NCBI GenBank assembly: GCA_027575765.1
Contig: JANBPT010000086.1
Coordinates: 1-64,000, forward strand
Direction: 5' to 3'
DNA: 64,000 nt
Origin: Tieghemiomyces parasiticus
Lineage: Eukaryota > Kickxellomycota > Dimargaritomycetes > Dimargaritales > Dimargaritaceae
The position numbers and the translations under genes were made by a program. The stretch's first letter is position 1. Every line of letters starts with the position of its first letter. Below, piece by piece: positions 31,237 through 44,200 of the stretch. The notes beneath the pieces are model-generated. The model searched no databases. It was not told the origin of the DNA and worked only from the letters and a program-made list of their open reading frames with translations.

Positions 31237-33114
31237 CTACACACCTTTGTAGTAATGCGCCGGCACGAAGGGCATCTTGACTACACGAGCAGGATTGTGG
31301 CGCTTGCGGACGGCCACGTTCAAAGGGGTATTGGTTTTATGGAAGCCGTTGCGCACGTAGCCCATCGCGATGTTTTGGCCAGGATTAGAGGGTGACGGAA
31401 TACCGCTGGTTACAACGCCTGAGCAAGGTGAAGAACCGGTGAGAAACAACCATACATCAGCCAGATTAAGTTAGGGACTGGATTGATCAACTGTGAAAAG
31501 GATGGAACCCGAGTGTTGGCGCTTCGTTCGAGGAGTGGTCAGCTACACTTACCGATTTCCTCGCCCTGTTCGCTGAAAATGATCGAATTCTCTGTTAGTA
31601 AAGGTGCAGCGAAGGGAAGCCCCGTGTGGTAAATAATGCAGTAAATTAAGGTGTGAGACAAACCAAATATTCTTCTTGTCGATAAGTCAGTGTCAGACTA
31701 AATGTCTACTTACCACGCGCGGGAGATCCTTCGACGATCAGACCGACGCGGCGACGGGGGGGACCGCTCTTAATCTGGTCTAGAATGATCTCGGCCCCGG
31801 GGAACCCGCCCTCCTGGCGGCGGCGCTTGCCTATAAGTTAGCGAGCGGGTTGGTTGCGGAAGCGACGGTGAACATTGCGAATTAGGGTGCCGGATGGGTC
31901 TTGGACAGCCACACTACCGCTGTCTATTATATCTATTGCCTATTATATCTATTCACAGCGAGATAGGGCCATTTCGTACTGACATGTCACTTACCGATCG
32001 TCCAGGTCAGACCGGCCTCGACAGGAGTAGTGGTAGCGTCCAGATCGTGACCGTAGAGGCACAGCCCTGCCTCCAAGCGTAAACTGTCTCGAGCACCCAG
32101 GCCGGCAAGGGCTACGCGAGAATCGGCCAAGAACAGCTCGGCGACCTGGACGGCGCTCTCACCGGGAACAGCGATCTCGAACCCGTCTTCGCCGGTGTAC
32201 CCACAGCGGGCAACGTGCACGGGACCATCCACATTACGCAGCCGAGTCATACGCGAGTGCATGAACGGCAGTCCGGTCAGGTCGAAGGTGGGATCATCAA
32301 GCAAGGGAGTCAGTACCTCGGCCGCCTGGGGGCCCTGCAAGGCCAGGAGGGCCACGTTGGAGAGTACGTGGAGGCCGACCTGGTAGCCTTGCTCATTAAT
32401 GGCTCGGCTAAGGGCGGTGCGGATATACCCCAAGTCCTTGGCGGCACAGGCAGCATTCAAAACCATGTAGATAGCTCCGTCATGTGTCGCTGCGGCGGGT
32501 TGGTCCTGGCCCTGGTCAACCGCCATCGCCTTGCGCAGGGCCGGATGTTCCAGCCAGGCTGGTTGATTAGTAATAACGGTATCATCGATGATCCCACCGC
32601 CCTCGTTGGTTAGCACCGAGAGCGTGGCCTGCCCGGGCTGGAGAGCTTGCAGGTCACCCACGGTCAGCGACTCTAGAAATCGAACCCGGTCGGCCCCGGT
32701 CAATACCACCTGAAGCATGTGGGATACATCGAACAGAGAGGCGGCCTCGCGGGTGTGGCGGTGCGACGCCAGCAGACCTCGGTCGGTGTACTGCACAGGC
32801 ATGGCATATCCGGCGAAGGGTACCATCTTGCCGCCGTGCGCTCGGTGAAACTCGTACAGCGGAGTCTGGTAGAGGCCATCGGACGTTGTAGGATCTGATG
32901 GCTTCCAAGTGGTGTAGGCGGCGCACGGGTTAGTCGCTTTGGAACGATATCGAGTGAGAGGTTGAGTGGCGTCCGCCAGTCGGAGGGTCAACTGGCCACG
33001 CGCGGCTGTAGTGAGCAGACGAGATACGGGAGCCCAGGCGGACAACGGTGGCGTGCGGAGACCAGTGGTCAAGCGGCGGGCCAGACCCGCGGAAGCCAAG
33101 TGGCGTGGCAGCAT
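31237..33114 (-). CDS. GCV1: Glycine cleavage system T-protein (aminomethyltransferase), four exons
   Basis: Mitochondrial T-protein that transfers the methylene group from the aminomethyl-lipoyl H-protein to tetrahydrofolate and releases ammonia. Exons 31995-33114, 31714-31830, 31553-31591 and 31237-31418 join with phase-1 junctions throughout to 485 residues. All three donors are GTAAGT; acceptors are TATAG, AACAG and CTCAG. A long Arg/Ala/Ser-rich leader of about 60-80 residues fits mitochondrial import. Family marks are [32 protein letters not shown] (with the catalytic Asp), [36 protein letters not shown] and [16 protein letters not shown]. The 39-base exon 3 encodes [12 protein letters not shown]. 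Exon 4 gives [20 protein letters not shown]. The exon chain is strongly supported. The leader is long for the family, so a later start is possible. Confidence 0.95.
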
Positions 33115-33720
33115 GGCAGCAGGTAAAAGTATTCCGAATGCGGAAAGTTGAAGGGAAGGAGGGTGAGTCGACGTTGATACCGATGGCGGACCGGGTAAGT
33201 CTACTAGGATGTGGGATGGAACCGAAAGCCAAATGAAGCAGATGGATACAACTGCCGAGAGCTAAGCACATAGCCTCGTCCGACCTAGGCCTTCCACTCG
33301 CCCTGCCCTCTTCCCCTGAACGTTGGGTCTACGGGCGCTGGTTGGGGGTTGTGGGCAATGTGACTACTGTGATAGGCTGGACAATCAGAAGGATTGTGAC
33401 TGGCAGTGACTATTGTAGGCCCTGAATGGCAATGGCAGGGGAAACCTGACCGCGGTGGGGTCAAGTTTGGCACGTGGGAGAACACAAAATGTAACGCACC
33501 ATGGTGGGGAAAAATGGTGTGTCCAAATTGCCCCAGGTGAAGCGAATTTTTATTGATAGTGAATCTTAAGCCCCAGTGGCCTCAAAGGGGTTCTTGCATG
33601 AACCCAACACGGCCGTATATCTCTCATTGACTCGACAGCGCTACCCATCCTCCTCAACTGCTTCGGTTAAGAATTTTTTTATCACTTTGCAATTAAGGTG
33701 CATGACCCAGCCTTTCATGA
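33115..33720. other. Intergenic, no supported gene
   Basis: About 600 bases between two minus-strand genes. It holds the upstream region of the T-protein gene; no motif-bearing frame or RNA was seen. Confidence 0.4.
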
Positions 33721-35602
33721 CTAACGTTTGGCGGGCAAGCCAATCGTGTCAAGCTCTGTGAGTGCCGAGAATGGCCGGGATCCGGCCCACGGGGACCGCG
33801 AGATCACGACGTAGTAGTGGCCCCTGGTCAGGGGCACGGGGGTTATCGTGGGGTCGAGCGCCACCAGCGGGTCCACAGGTTGGGCCGGAATTTCGTCCAC
33901 GGTCGGCTGGTGAATAATGGAGCGGGCCGGAAGGGGATCCTTCGGGCCGATACCCAACCGCTGACGCTGGGCGGCTTCCAATTTTTGAGCAACCGTGACC
34001 TGCATCTTGTGGGTTGTGACCGCATACGTATCTTGGTTGGCGGCGTACACGAATTTACCGGTCTTGGTGGTATGAAACGAAGCAAAGAGTGGGTTACCTC
34101 CTGCATCCTGACCGGACCCGGTCCTCCGGCCTGTATGGCCACTGTCGCCACCACCGTCTAACCGGTTCGGAACGACTGTGACGATGGGCACTTTGGCCAG
34201 GACCCGCTGGTAGAACCGTTTGATGCGCTGATCGCCAGGGAAGCGCAGGTGTGTGAGGTAGCGCGGGATATCCGGATGATGGAATTTGCGCGCACGAGCT
34301 GAATTGGGCGTACCCGGCCGATGCAGGGCAGCGCGCCGGAGGGCTGCGGGTGTAAAAAGGTCCCGCTGCCGCCCCCGAATGTAGTCGGCAATCCGCCGCG
34401 CTTCTTTCTGGGCAACCAGTAAATTGAAAGGTTGAAGGGTCGTGGCTGATAAGTCCGACGGAGAGTACGGCAGGGTGTTATCCCCTCGCACCCATGGATT
34501 GCGGGTCGCACGACGCCGCCGTTCCCGTAGTACGTCCCGGTGGTGGCGTCGGCGCAGATGTTCAAGAACAACGGCGGCGATCCCACCCTCGGCGCGTTCC
34601 TCCAGCATGCGCACCGTGAGGGCTGGCAGTGGCGGCAGGGCATTGCCTAGACGAATTTGGAAGTGCTTACGGCGGTAAATGTACAGACGGTTAGGGGTTG
34701 CGCCCGACCCGCTCTCCGGATGTGCTGCGTAATTGCCCTTTTGAAAGCGCAGGAGAGCCTGTAGGATCGGGTGCTGTGAAGCCTCCATCTTTTTGGTTGC
34801 TTGCAGGTACAGGTAGGGCTGAGTAGCACACACAGGGAATAGAAAGACGGCATCCCGGTGGTTAGAATTCGTACTGGGACCCTTGGCGTTGGGAAGGGGA
34901 TACTGGGAGTTACTATTCAACCCGAGAAGTGGATCGGGCGACTTACCCTGAGCAGGGCGTTACGAATCGGCCCGGTGCGACCGTAGACGAGATCCAGGAT
35001 GGCGGTGGTGCTCTTCTCGTGGCCAAAGTTGGCCGTCACGAGCTTGCGCTGGGCCTAAGCACGTAAGGTAGGCGATAAGGGTATGGACAGGGGAAGAAGA
35101 AAAATGACGCTTAGCTCCTCCGTCTGATTGACATTGGTTACCCGCTGCTCTTCGGAAAGTTAATCGGTGCTCTTTCGGAACGTCCTACTGCGCCACCGGT
35201 GCCGGGTTGATTGCGGGCTGTCGGGGTGGACTTACCCTCTTCGCTGCTCGAAGTTGGGTTCGGATACGGGCTTCGTCAACCAGGTTGCGGTGGTGCTCAT
35301 ATCGTAGCCGGATTTGTTGGCGGAGCAGATCTCTGCGGTGGCAGCGGGGCGGATGGCAGGAGTAGGAATCGTTTAGCAGCGGTAACCACTCAACTGCCAA
35401 CTCAGGTAAAAACAGCGGTGTCAGCGCATCGGCCGACTTAACCGATCGCTCCACATTTGCAAAAGCCTTAGTTGGTGACTTACTGCGCATTCGGATCGAA
35501 GAACTGGCCCACCTCACGTAGGGCCTGCCGGTAGAGGTGTAGGGCCTCCTTTCGGTAGTCCCGACGAATGGGCACCGTGAATGTACGGGTCAAGAAGTCC
35601 AT
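33721..35602 (-). CDS. LYR-motif protein, Cup1-like, four exons
   Basis: Exons 35484-35602, 35236-35332, 34947-35054 and 33721-34818 join in frame to 473 residues. All donors are GTAAGT; acceptors are CGCAG, CTTAG and CTCAG. The N-terminal 115 residues form an LYR domain: FTVPIRRDYRKEALHLYRQA has L-Y-R at 23-25, followed by IRLRYEHHRNLVDEARI and LDLVYGRTGPIRNALLR. LYR proteins bind the acyl carrier protein and act in mitochondrial Fe-S or respiratory assembly. The domain followed by a long basic C-terminal region resembles the fungal Cup1-like group (mitochondrial LYR protein of fission yeast). The C-terminal part is Arg/His/Pro-rich (ERRRRATRNPWVRG, PRYLTHLRFPGDQRIKRFY). It ends with TAG at 33721. 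The family name is from memory; the exact role is unknown. The exon 4 acceptor is the least certain junction. Confidence 0.75.
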
Positions 35603-38600
35603 GGCACGGAGACCGTCGTCGCGGTTGGGTTTTATAAATAGGTCTGATTGGTAAATGGGTGGGGTTGGGCGGTGGCAAGGTGGATTTTCGCCAATCGTGC
35701 ATGTACAGCAGTTTAGTCTGGTCGAACTATGGCTGGTCAATTAGGTCTCCACATACCGTTGGCTTTTACTTGACTTTAGGTATTGGTCAACTCGGGTTGG
35801 CTACTGAACACCTTGGTACAAAATCCAATCGGAAATCTAGCTGCAACAATAGCGGCGATTTAACTGAGCTTGTCGCAAATATAGACGTCATTCCGCTCGA
35901 AATTACAGTTGAGCTTGTTTAGAAGAGTTTAAAATCGTCCCATGCGAAGGCTTAGCTACAGGGACCAACACGCTAGTCAATGAGAAGTTGCTAGTTAATT
36001 CAAGACGTTAGGATGGACTAGGTGGCGTAATTTCACCGTACGGTGGTCATTGTGAAGTTGGCTTCGGCTGGATTTCATTCAGCGAATTCGCCGTTCTATC
36101 GGCGCAATCCGCGCAATGGCCCCTAATCAGGGAACAAAGGCGACCAGTATCGATATATCGTTGTGTGTGGGGTTGTTTTAGGCGCAGTTCTCAAAGCACT
36201 AGGTGCCAAAAAAGAGAAACCCTGACTAACCCACTTTCTGCGAGAGGGCAATCAATGGAGGAAGGGCAACGACAGAGAGCCGTCTATCTGCTTCGCCCAA
36301 GACGCCTTTGTCTTACCGATCATGAGACGCGGCACTCGGTCGTCGGATCTCTCCGTCAGTTCAATCGGTGGGTCGCCACGGACGACTCTGGAAGGCTTCG
36401 GTACCCAGTTGCCACCCGCCACCTCAGGGTGAGCCACTGTGGCTCGGGTTTGTGGCCTAACATGCCCAATAATAAGCCACATATTCTCCCCCTTCTCACC
36501 TACTCTCTTTCCCATCAGACGTGCACCTTGTCAGCATGAAACGGGTGTACCGTCACGCTGGTATCACGGGCTGTCGTAAGCAAAGGGAAAAGTGGTGGTG
36601 ACACCTAAATTTAACCTGACAGATAGAGTAAACGCTCATATATTCTACCGTAAAAATCGGCCCGACTCACCTCCCTAAGTAAAGCCTAGAGAATACCACC
36701 AAGACCTGCTGTGGCACTGGCTCTGGCTGCCATTAAACCCACCTTTCCTTTTTCGGTCCCAATTTTCGGGTGTACAGGGCCTCGATTTTCAGCCAGCTAA
36801 TTCGGACAAGCCACACTCGTCTTTATAGCTCGTACCACGTCTTTGGGCCATATAGGCTGCTTTGTTGAACGCCCATGCCTCCACTCGACACTGAGCCAAA
36901 TGGACCGCGTCCTATGGTACCGCGGCTTGACTAATCAACCCTCCCCAACTCTGCCCATTTTACATTTCTTTATCCACGCTACCCCGCTACCCAATCATTG
37001 TTTTCGTGGCGTTTGGGCCACAGTCCTCTCGTACGACACGGTACCTTCATCATCGGCCTCAGGCTTAGCTGAGGGCATTGGGTATGGGGCTATAGTACTC
37101 GTTTCCATTTCCGTAGGGCGGCGATTTAGCGCGGAAGACCGACGTTACCTATGTCTCAGTAGCCACTGAGTTGGTGACCGGCCAGTACTGGACCAGCGCT
37201 GCCCTAAGAAAAAACTTTGACTCAACGAATAATATGTGCTATGACACCGCTACCACAACTCGGTAGGGGACAAGTCAGGTTGGGGTAGACTGGGCCCTGG
37301 TCAACAGGGTGGGGAGTGGGTTAAGGGTTGGGCGTGCGCAGAGGGGTGGTACGAGGAGGGATCGAGCCGTCCATTAGGCTGGCGTCGTACCTCGACTGGC
37401 GAATAAATCTCTCGGCCTATTACCCTGGTTATTCAATTCAGGCGAGGGGGGTAGGGGCTGGCTTTCATAGTTATTAGAATGTTTGCGGGGCTCTGCGCTC
37501 CTTCATTATTCATTCCGACGCTTACTTGCACATCAGGATCGAGAGCTGGGCCATGTCAGCGTAGTTGTATGTTGAAGGAGCCCCTGGCTTGCCGCATACT
37601 CCTGGTCATTTTTTGGGTGGCACGACTTCGTATTGTTTTTGTGAAGGGCAAGGCCAAATGTTCGACCAACGGACGATCTAGGAGCCGAGTTCAGTGGTTG
37701 AGTATGAGCACCGCTCATCGGAGAATTCACCTGCATCGATGTATGGCGTCGAAACGTTCCCTGTGACTACTCATCCGTGTCGCCCGCAGAGGATATTGTG
37801 TGGCGATAGAGCATGACGGCTGCTATGCTATTCCCCTCATCCTCCGGTGGCTTCGTCACAACACGTATCTAGCCCCAGTTATTAGTGGAAATTACTGGAT
37901 CACACCCGTATGTGCTCCTTGCGGCGCCCTACAGCCATCATCTAAAACCGTCCAGTTGCCCCGTCCTTCTATCAGGTCGTATGCCCCCGTCAACCAGGTG
38001 ACATCAAAAAGTGGTTATGACCTCCTCCGTACGCGGCTGCCCCGCTTGCCTCGACCAGTCCCAGGTTACCCACCATCATCCCGGGCCAGGGGTCCCAGCC
38101 GTGCAGATCCCTGTTCGGTGGGAACGACTACCCCCGCCTAGTACCCTGACGGTCGCCTTGTCAGCGGGCGCTCATCTATAATTAGAACCCAGGGGCGACA
38201 TTATAAGCCAAAGGAGACCTGTCTTGTAGGCCAAAATGTGACGGTCTGGCCGGGGAGACGGGCCGGTGAAAACGGTCGGCCCGCATTATGTTTCCCGTTA
38301 CGAGCTTGGCCTGATTTAATAAGGCCTTGGAGACGAATTGATCGGCTAGTACTGAGCGTTGCTACGACAGGCACACCTTCCGGCCGGCTTCGGATGTTGG
38401 CGCTCAAATTACTGTTTTAGTCAAACCCGAGCTGACGGTGGCGTGGTTCATCAGAATGGCACTGCGTAATCATCACTAAAAGCCACTCAGTCCGTCCACC
38501 TGCGGGACGGGGGAAAGGCTCTTCGCAGACATTCTCGACATTGACATTTTAACCGAGGCTCCAGTAGAAGGTCTGCAATGTAGCATTGGCGACTAGTTCT

Positions 38601-40569
38601 TTGGCTAACCGCATTCCTACACTATAGTCAGGAAGAATACTGGTACGGAGTGAAGAGAAATTACAGCGGCCATAGTGAGCAGGTGTGAGCGAAAAAGTGG
38701 AGGAACATGCCATCCGCTGTGACTAACATACTCCATCCACCCTCCCCCTTGGTTACCTCCACATTGTGTAATGGACCCACCACGGTTGGCAGAGGAGGTA
38801 GGGGAGGCCGAGACAATGTAGCTGTACAGCTTTCATCGTTAGTAACCTGAGGGATACGCTTGGTTGGCGGCGCACTGAGGGGATGCGAGGTTGTACAAAA
38901 AATATAGTTCGTATGGTGTCGGAAGGGGGGTCACTTATTCTTTCATCGCCGGGCAGCACCCATTTGCTATGGATTGGCCCGTTTCATATAGTCACCGGTG
39001 AGGCTGGCTTGACAGACAAGAACGGGGCAGAGGGCGGGCATTCGCCCGGCCACCACCCAACTTAGCTAACTTGTCCGCTTGTCCCGTCGCCACACTCCTT
39101 GGTGGGCCACTTACCAGTCTCCAATCCAGCGACCTGTGCAACCTCTGGGCTCGTACAAGGTTTGGCCTTTGTATAGCCGTCACGAATCAAAGCGTAAGGT
39201 TTCGTTGCCACCCCTTGATCTGCTGATACTTCGCGAATGACTAAGTCGAGATGAGGAGTATGTTTGGGTTTTGAAAGGGGCGGAGCGTGTACTCTATGAG
39301 TGAGCAACGGGGGGTCTCGGAAGCGGAAGCATGCGTGCTACTTTGACTAGCGAAGACTAAGGACCCACTCCGACCTGTCTATCTAGAGGACCACTCGTGG
39401 CACTTCCCATGAACTCGTGCTACGACAGAGCCCGTCGGTCGCCGCAGACCACTGCCCCCACTGTGGCGACGGAATGACCAACCGACCGATTGCAAACTTC
39501 TGTGGCTGTGATGAGTGGAGGTTTAAGTGGTGAGACGCTCTCCAGCGATTAAGTCCACTGCGGTTTCGACCAGCCCCAGTACCCCACCCCTCTGTCCGGA
39601 GCCAGAGATCGGAAACCTAACCAAGCTCGTTCATCGGACGGACTAGCCGGTAGGTACTTGATTGATGAATAATGTGGACCAGATGATGCAAAAATAAATT
39701 TAGTAACGGGAGTTAGGCCTGAAGTAAGGGGAAGGTGGCCTGTGGAAGGTACATTAGCCGTACCTAAGCGCCATCCTCCCGGTCCGTCCTCAATCCACGC
39801 CCAAAACATATTTTTTTGGTGTAGCCATCGTCGGCGGTACCACTTCTTTTGGTGCGTGCGGGGGGAGGCAGTGGGAGGTCATCTCGCTTCGCTTACGGCA
39901 TTCTCTCCCCCTCCCCTTTTCTATGTACAGGGTCGACTTCTGGGCTCGGTATGGCCCCTGTTCCCCTCCCGTCGACTAGACTATAAAAGATGATGGCCCA
40001 GCTCCCCTAGGGCTGAACTACATACCAACCAATCTTCGCCGACTTTCGTACCTGCTGAGCACATTCTGCCTTCTCCACCACCCTTACCTGACATTATCGC
40101 TGCTAGACCTGACGCGTCCCTTCCCGACCCCACTTACCCACCCCTCTCCTTCATTCGGCCCTGCTTATTCTCTAGAACTGTCCGATATCTTTGCCGTCTC
40201 GGGTCACAACTCCCTTAAGCGCGTCCCACCTACTCGCCATCGTCCTGTACTATTTCCTCTACGCACTGTCTCATTACGACTTGCCCGTTCAGCTCGGCAA
40301 CGCTTCTCAATCTTCATTTAGGCCAATCCCTTTCCGCCGCATCTATCTGAGAGTACCTATTATAGGCCACTCATCCGTATTAGGCAACCATCTCCGTGTG
40401 GGTATACTTTTTTACACTGTTGACCCACCATCTCGGGTAGCAATCGATTGAGGGATCAGCCTTGATATAATATTTCATTTGTATCGCATATCTCCCTCCC
40501 CCTGGACTGCACCCTGCATCCGGTCACCTGCACTTACCCATTCTTTCCCGCCTACTTCCCTTTGCAACC
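35603..40569. other. Long gene-poor region
   Basis: Almost 5 kb with no gene I can support. Open frames of 60-125 residues (for example 36165-36539, 36843-37169 and 37800-38141) lack motifs and are often matched by frames on the opposite strand. No tRNA or snRNA signature was found. A TATAAAAG occurs at 39982 about 580 bases before the UNC-93-like gene, whose long leader is pyrimidine-rich. Confidence 0.45.
39982..39989 (+). promoter_or_regulatory. TATA-like element
   Basis: TATAAAAG in a pyrimidine-rich tract, 580 bases before the ATG at 40570. It would imply a long or spliced leader. Positional evidence only. Confidence 0.25.
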
Positions 40570-41937
40570 ATGGGGCAAGCTTATCGTTCGACTTACGCCC
40601 AATTCCTCATCGTAGCGGCCATTTATTTCTTCGCCCAGGCGAGTTATATGATCGTTAACGGTGTGGGCGGTGGCGGCCTGAAAGATAGCTCGGTGGCAGC
40701 CCGATCCAACTTTTTCGCCAACATCGCCAGTTCAGTGGTGGGGCTGTTCTCTGGCGCCTTGCACAACTATCTGGGCTCGCGGTTGGCCCTTCTTATCGGG
40801 TGCTTGGCCTACATGTTCTACGCCCTATCGTACTTCATCTACGGCATGACCGGTAACCCCATCATCGTATTTGTGGCCGGTATCTGCTTCGGCCTATCTG
40901 TCACCCTGTTCTGGACCGCCCAGGGCTCCCTCATGCTGTCATATCCGAGTGAGGAGCACCGTGGCAAGTACATCACCACTTTCTTTCTGGCCTTTTCGGC
41001 CAGTGGGATCATCGGCGGTCTTATGACCATCTTCCTCAACCTCAACTCCACATCGTCCGAACTGGGCGTCGAGACCTACTGGGCTGCCATCGCCGCCGGA
41101 GCCGTCGGTACCATCCTAACCTTTTTCCTGCGACCCAACTCCCGTCTAGTGCGTGACGACGGCGGCGCGGTCGAGACCGTGAAATTCAGCGGCTGGCGTA
41201 ACGAGATGGGCGGCATGGGTAAGGTGTTCACCAATCGCCATATGCTATTGCTCACCCCCGTGTTCATGGTGTTCGGTACCTACTTCACCTACATCTCCAA
41301 TGGCTACAACTTCTCGCTTTTCACCATCCAGGCCCGTGGCCTCAACGCCACCCTATTCAGCGTATCCGGTATGGCGGGGTCTCTGGTGTTCGGCTTTTTC
41401 ATGGATAAGGTTAAGCTGGCTCTCCGACCTCGCGGTTTTCTGGTCGCCTCTGTGCTTACTGCCCTCATCTGCGTGTCGTGGATCAGCGCTTCCTTCGTAC
41501 AGGGGTCCCACACCCGTGAGTCCGAGCACGGTATCTTCGGCCTCAACAGCTCCTACTACTGGTCCATCCTCATCATCTACATCATTTGGGGATTTCTCGA
41601 CTCTACCCTCAACGCGTTCTCCTTCTGGATCATGGGCGGTGTCACGTCGGACGCCACCGAGCTGGCCCGCTTCACCGGTTACTCGCGCTGCCTCCAGGGC
41701 CTCGGCGGTGTCCTATCCTGGGGCCTGGATACCATCAAGGTGCCGTACATCATCATGTTGTGGGTCAGCTTTGCGCTCCTCCTCGTCGGTATGGCCTTCT
41801 CAGTATTCAGCATTATGATCCTGCCCCAGCGCGAGGAAGACAGCACCTTCGATACCAGTTCCGAGCACGAGGCCTTTGCGCCCATCGACGACAAGAAGGC
41901 GCCCAAGATCGACCGGCCCGGCCACCTGGAAGCCTAG
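40570..41937 (+). CDS. UNC-93-like major facilitator superfamily protein
   Basis: 455-residue polytopic membrane protein, one exon, start at 40570 in a CAACCATGG context. About eleven to twelve hydrophobic segments are visible, beginning with FLIVAAIYFFAQASYMIV. Typical UNC-93/DUF895 features are the GVGGGGLKDSSVAARSNFFA stretch after the first helix, LGSRLALLIGCLAYMFYALS, the FWTAQGSLMLSYPSEEHRGK segment with AQG, and FLDSTLNAFSFWIMG in the C-terminal half. The cytosolic C-terminus is acidic then basic (DDKKAPKIDRPGHLEA). Animal UNC-93 relates to K+ channel regulation or Toll-receptor trafficking. Fungal members are uncharacterised transporters, so no substrate is given. Confidence 0.85.
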   Translation: MGQAYRSTYAQFLIVAAIYFFAQASYMIVNGVGGGGLKDSSVAARSNFFANIASSVVGLFSGALHNYLGSRLALLIGCLAYMFYALSYFIYGMTGNPIIVFVAGICFGLSVTLFWTAQGSLMLSYPSEEHRGKYITTFFLAFSASGIIGGLMTIFLNLNSTSSELGVETYWAAIAAGAVGTILTFFLRPNSRLVRDDGGAVETVKFSGWRNEMGGMGKVFTNRHMLLLTPVFMVFGTYFTYISNGYNFSLFTIQARGLNATLFSVSGMAGSLVFGFFMDKVKLALRPRGFLVASVLTALICVSWISASFVQGSHTRESEHGIFGLNSSYYWSILIIYIIWGFLDSTLNAFSFWIMGGVTSDATELARFTGYSRCLQGLGGVLSWGLDTIKVPYIIMLWVSFALLLVGMAFSVFSIMILPQREEDSTFDTSSEHEAFAPIDDKKAPKIDRPGHLEA

Positions 41938-44200
41938 GTACTACCTGGTCTTCACTGCTTGGCAATCCTACCCTCCTAACATGAGCGATAGTTTGGATGT
42001 GATGCGCTCTCAATTTTATTTTTTGATCCATGTATTCTTTTTTTGTCTCCTCTTTTTTTTCCATACCGCCCAATCTCTCTCTTGGCCGGTTGTTGGTGCC
42101 AGATCCAGATGTGCACCTTTCCCACATTTAGTTTCCCTCAATTCGATAATTGCGATCTATCTCCGAATGACGCCACTCAATCCACTTCTACCCTACATAT
42201 ATTCTCGCTCGTGTTTCGGCATTGAGGTGCTCGCCCTTTCCTCCTGTCTCGTATTTTGGCATACTCATATATTGCAATATTGTCACCATTCCAATTTGCA
42301 CTCTCAAAATACTGGTTTATAATATCAAACCATTCTTCCCCTGGTCAATAGCGAAAGTTGAAAATATATTATTACAAGCAATGAAATTAAAGGTGGTTCG
42401 AAATGTTTAGAGATGACAAAACTGGGAATCTCAGGCATTGGAGCTGCTGATGAAAGCCTGGAGTGCAAGACGAATAATCGATCGCTATAAATTACTCTAA
42501 AATCGGACCATTCCTCACTTTACACCATACCTTTCTACTTCTCCGTCATGTTGACTTATGAAGCCTCAATCTCTACCATACTCATATTTACCCTGTGATG
42601 TGTGGTGTGGTGGGCTAGATGCTGAGAGGAAATAAAGTGCTTATTAAAAGTGCAATTGTAGAGCAGTAGTGATGTCGTTTTCGTAATTGGCGTTGTGTGC
42701 GCCTTACAGGTCGGATAGCAGCTGGCGTGTTTGTGTGGTCGTGGCTGGGTGCGAGTATTCTTGGTGAGTCCTCGATTGGGTGGGCTCTGGTGGAAAGATC
42801 ATAAATGGCTGATAGTTGAAGGGTAGCTTAGATGAGTCCTGTTGAAGGCTGGGGTCATCCGGGGCGTTCGGGCGGGCATCTTAGGTGCAGATTGTATGTC
42901 ATTCAGTGTAGGAGGTAGCTTGAGGCTTAGTGCCACTTTCTGGTACGACCTGTGGGTCCTCATGCATTACTTTTGTTGTGAGGATCACAAAGCAGATTGG
43001 ATTATATACAAGCTGACTACCACACTGGACTTGGCTGCCTCTTGCTGCGTCATCATTAACCAGTGACATACTCGCTTTCGTATGGGCCATTGCTTCTTTG
43101 AAGAGGTTCGCCAGTAATGGCTGACAGAACCAGACCCAGGCTCTTTATGGGGGGCATAGCCTTGGCACTACTGGGGGAAGGCCCTGAATTAACCGTTAAA
43201 CAACTGACCCATGCCTACTGCACTTCCCCTATTACCGTTCACAATGGCCTGCACAGGAACTCGGAGCTGGGCAGCCATCTCAACCGCTGGGTCACCCACC
43301 CCCTCACTAAGTACCAGCACCATCAACGGGTGCGTTTTGCCACCAATTTCCAAGCGAAATTCAATGAGACCAGTGAGTCACGGCCGGGTTCCATAATCAT
43401 AGGTGGCAGGACTTTGGTATACCTGTAAGACCCCCCTCACTGGCCCCGATCACCGGGAGCGGTTCCCTAAAAATGATCCTGTCCTCATCGAGGCCGTACC
43501 GTACCCAGTGTTATACTGCTAGTTTATTTTCACTAGACATGGCCTGTTATTCCTGAGCGCTAAGCCCCCTCTTATCAAGGCCTCCACTGACCTCCACATT
43601 AAGTACGAGTCGAAGCCTATTATCTGGGCCTGGGTAAAGACAAGGGCACACTTGGCTCCTCGCCCTCCGTGGCTCCACCGCACTACAACATAGCTAACTA
43701 GGCCTACATTTCCTGCACCAGCTCCAAACTTCGTTTGGTCCCTCCCTTATTGTCCTGACCTGGCTCCCTGCCACATTGGAGGCGGTCGTAGCCGCCTGGA
43801 AATCGGCACCTGCCTAGCACCAGCCAAGTGGCTTCGGACCCTGCCTTGTTTGCTGGGTATAAAGTGCCCACCAAGCGGTACAGAGCGGTGGTGATTAAAA
43901 TATACATTGTATAGGCTAGAGAGAACCTAGACTTTACGGACTTTCTATATAAGGCACCACTATACGAACCAACGTCAACTGAATACGTCGCCCTAAATCA
44001 GTCTAGGCTCTTTCCCCCCTCTCCTAACCAATACTAGCGTTGTTTACGCTTACCTACAACCACCTCTCATATTAGAGCAACTCCGCTTTTCCAATCAACC
44101 CATCGCACGTCTACAATGTCGCTTCATTCGTATCCATTGTGAGTATTTCAATTCCCTGTGTTCCCATTCCCTACCACCACACCACACTCATAGCCTCAAG
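41938..44200. other. Intergenic region with weak coding remnants
   Basis: About 2.26 kb. The first 500 bases are AT-rich UNC-93-like downstream sequence. A 103-residue frame at 43117-43428 and frame-shifted, stop-broken protein-like bits to about 43900 (HIKYESKPIIWAWVKTRAHL) may be a decayed gene, but no family is recognised. Confidence 0.35.
43946..43953 (+). promoter_or_regulatory. TATA-like element upstream of POLD3
   Basis: TATATAAG about 250 bases before the POLD3 ATG at 44201, followed by a pyrimidine-rich leader. Confidence 0.35.

Noticed and set aside
43117..43908. Possible decayed gene downstream of the UNC-93-like gene
   Set aside because: Protein-like bits are short and broken, no family is recognised and no splice chain connects them. 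Kept only as an intergenic note.
44116..44193. Possible extra first exon of POLD3 (MSLHSYP) joined by a 55-base intron
   Set aside because: The intron would be far shorter than the others assigned here (94-250 bases), and the ATG at 44201 already matches the family's N-terminus well enough.
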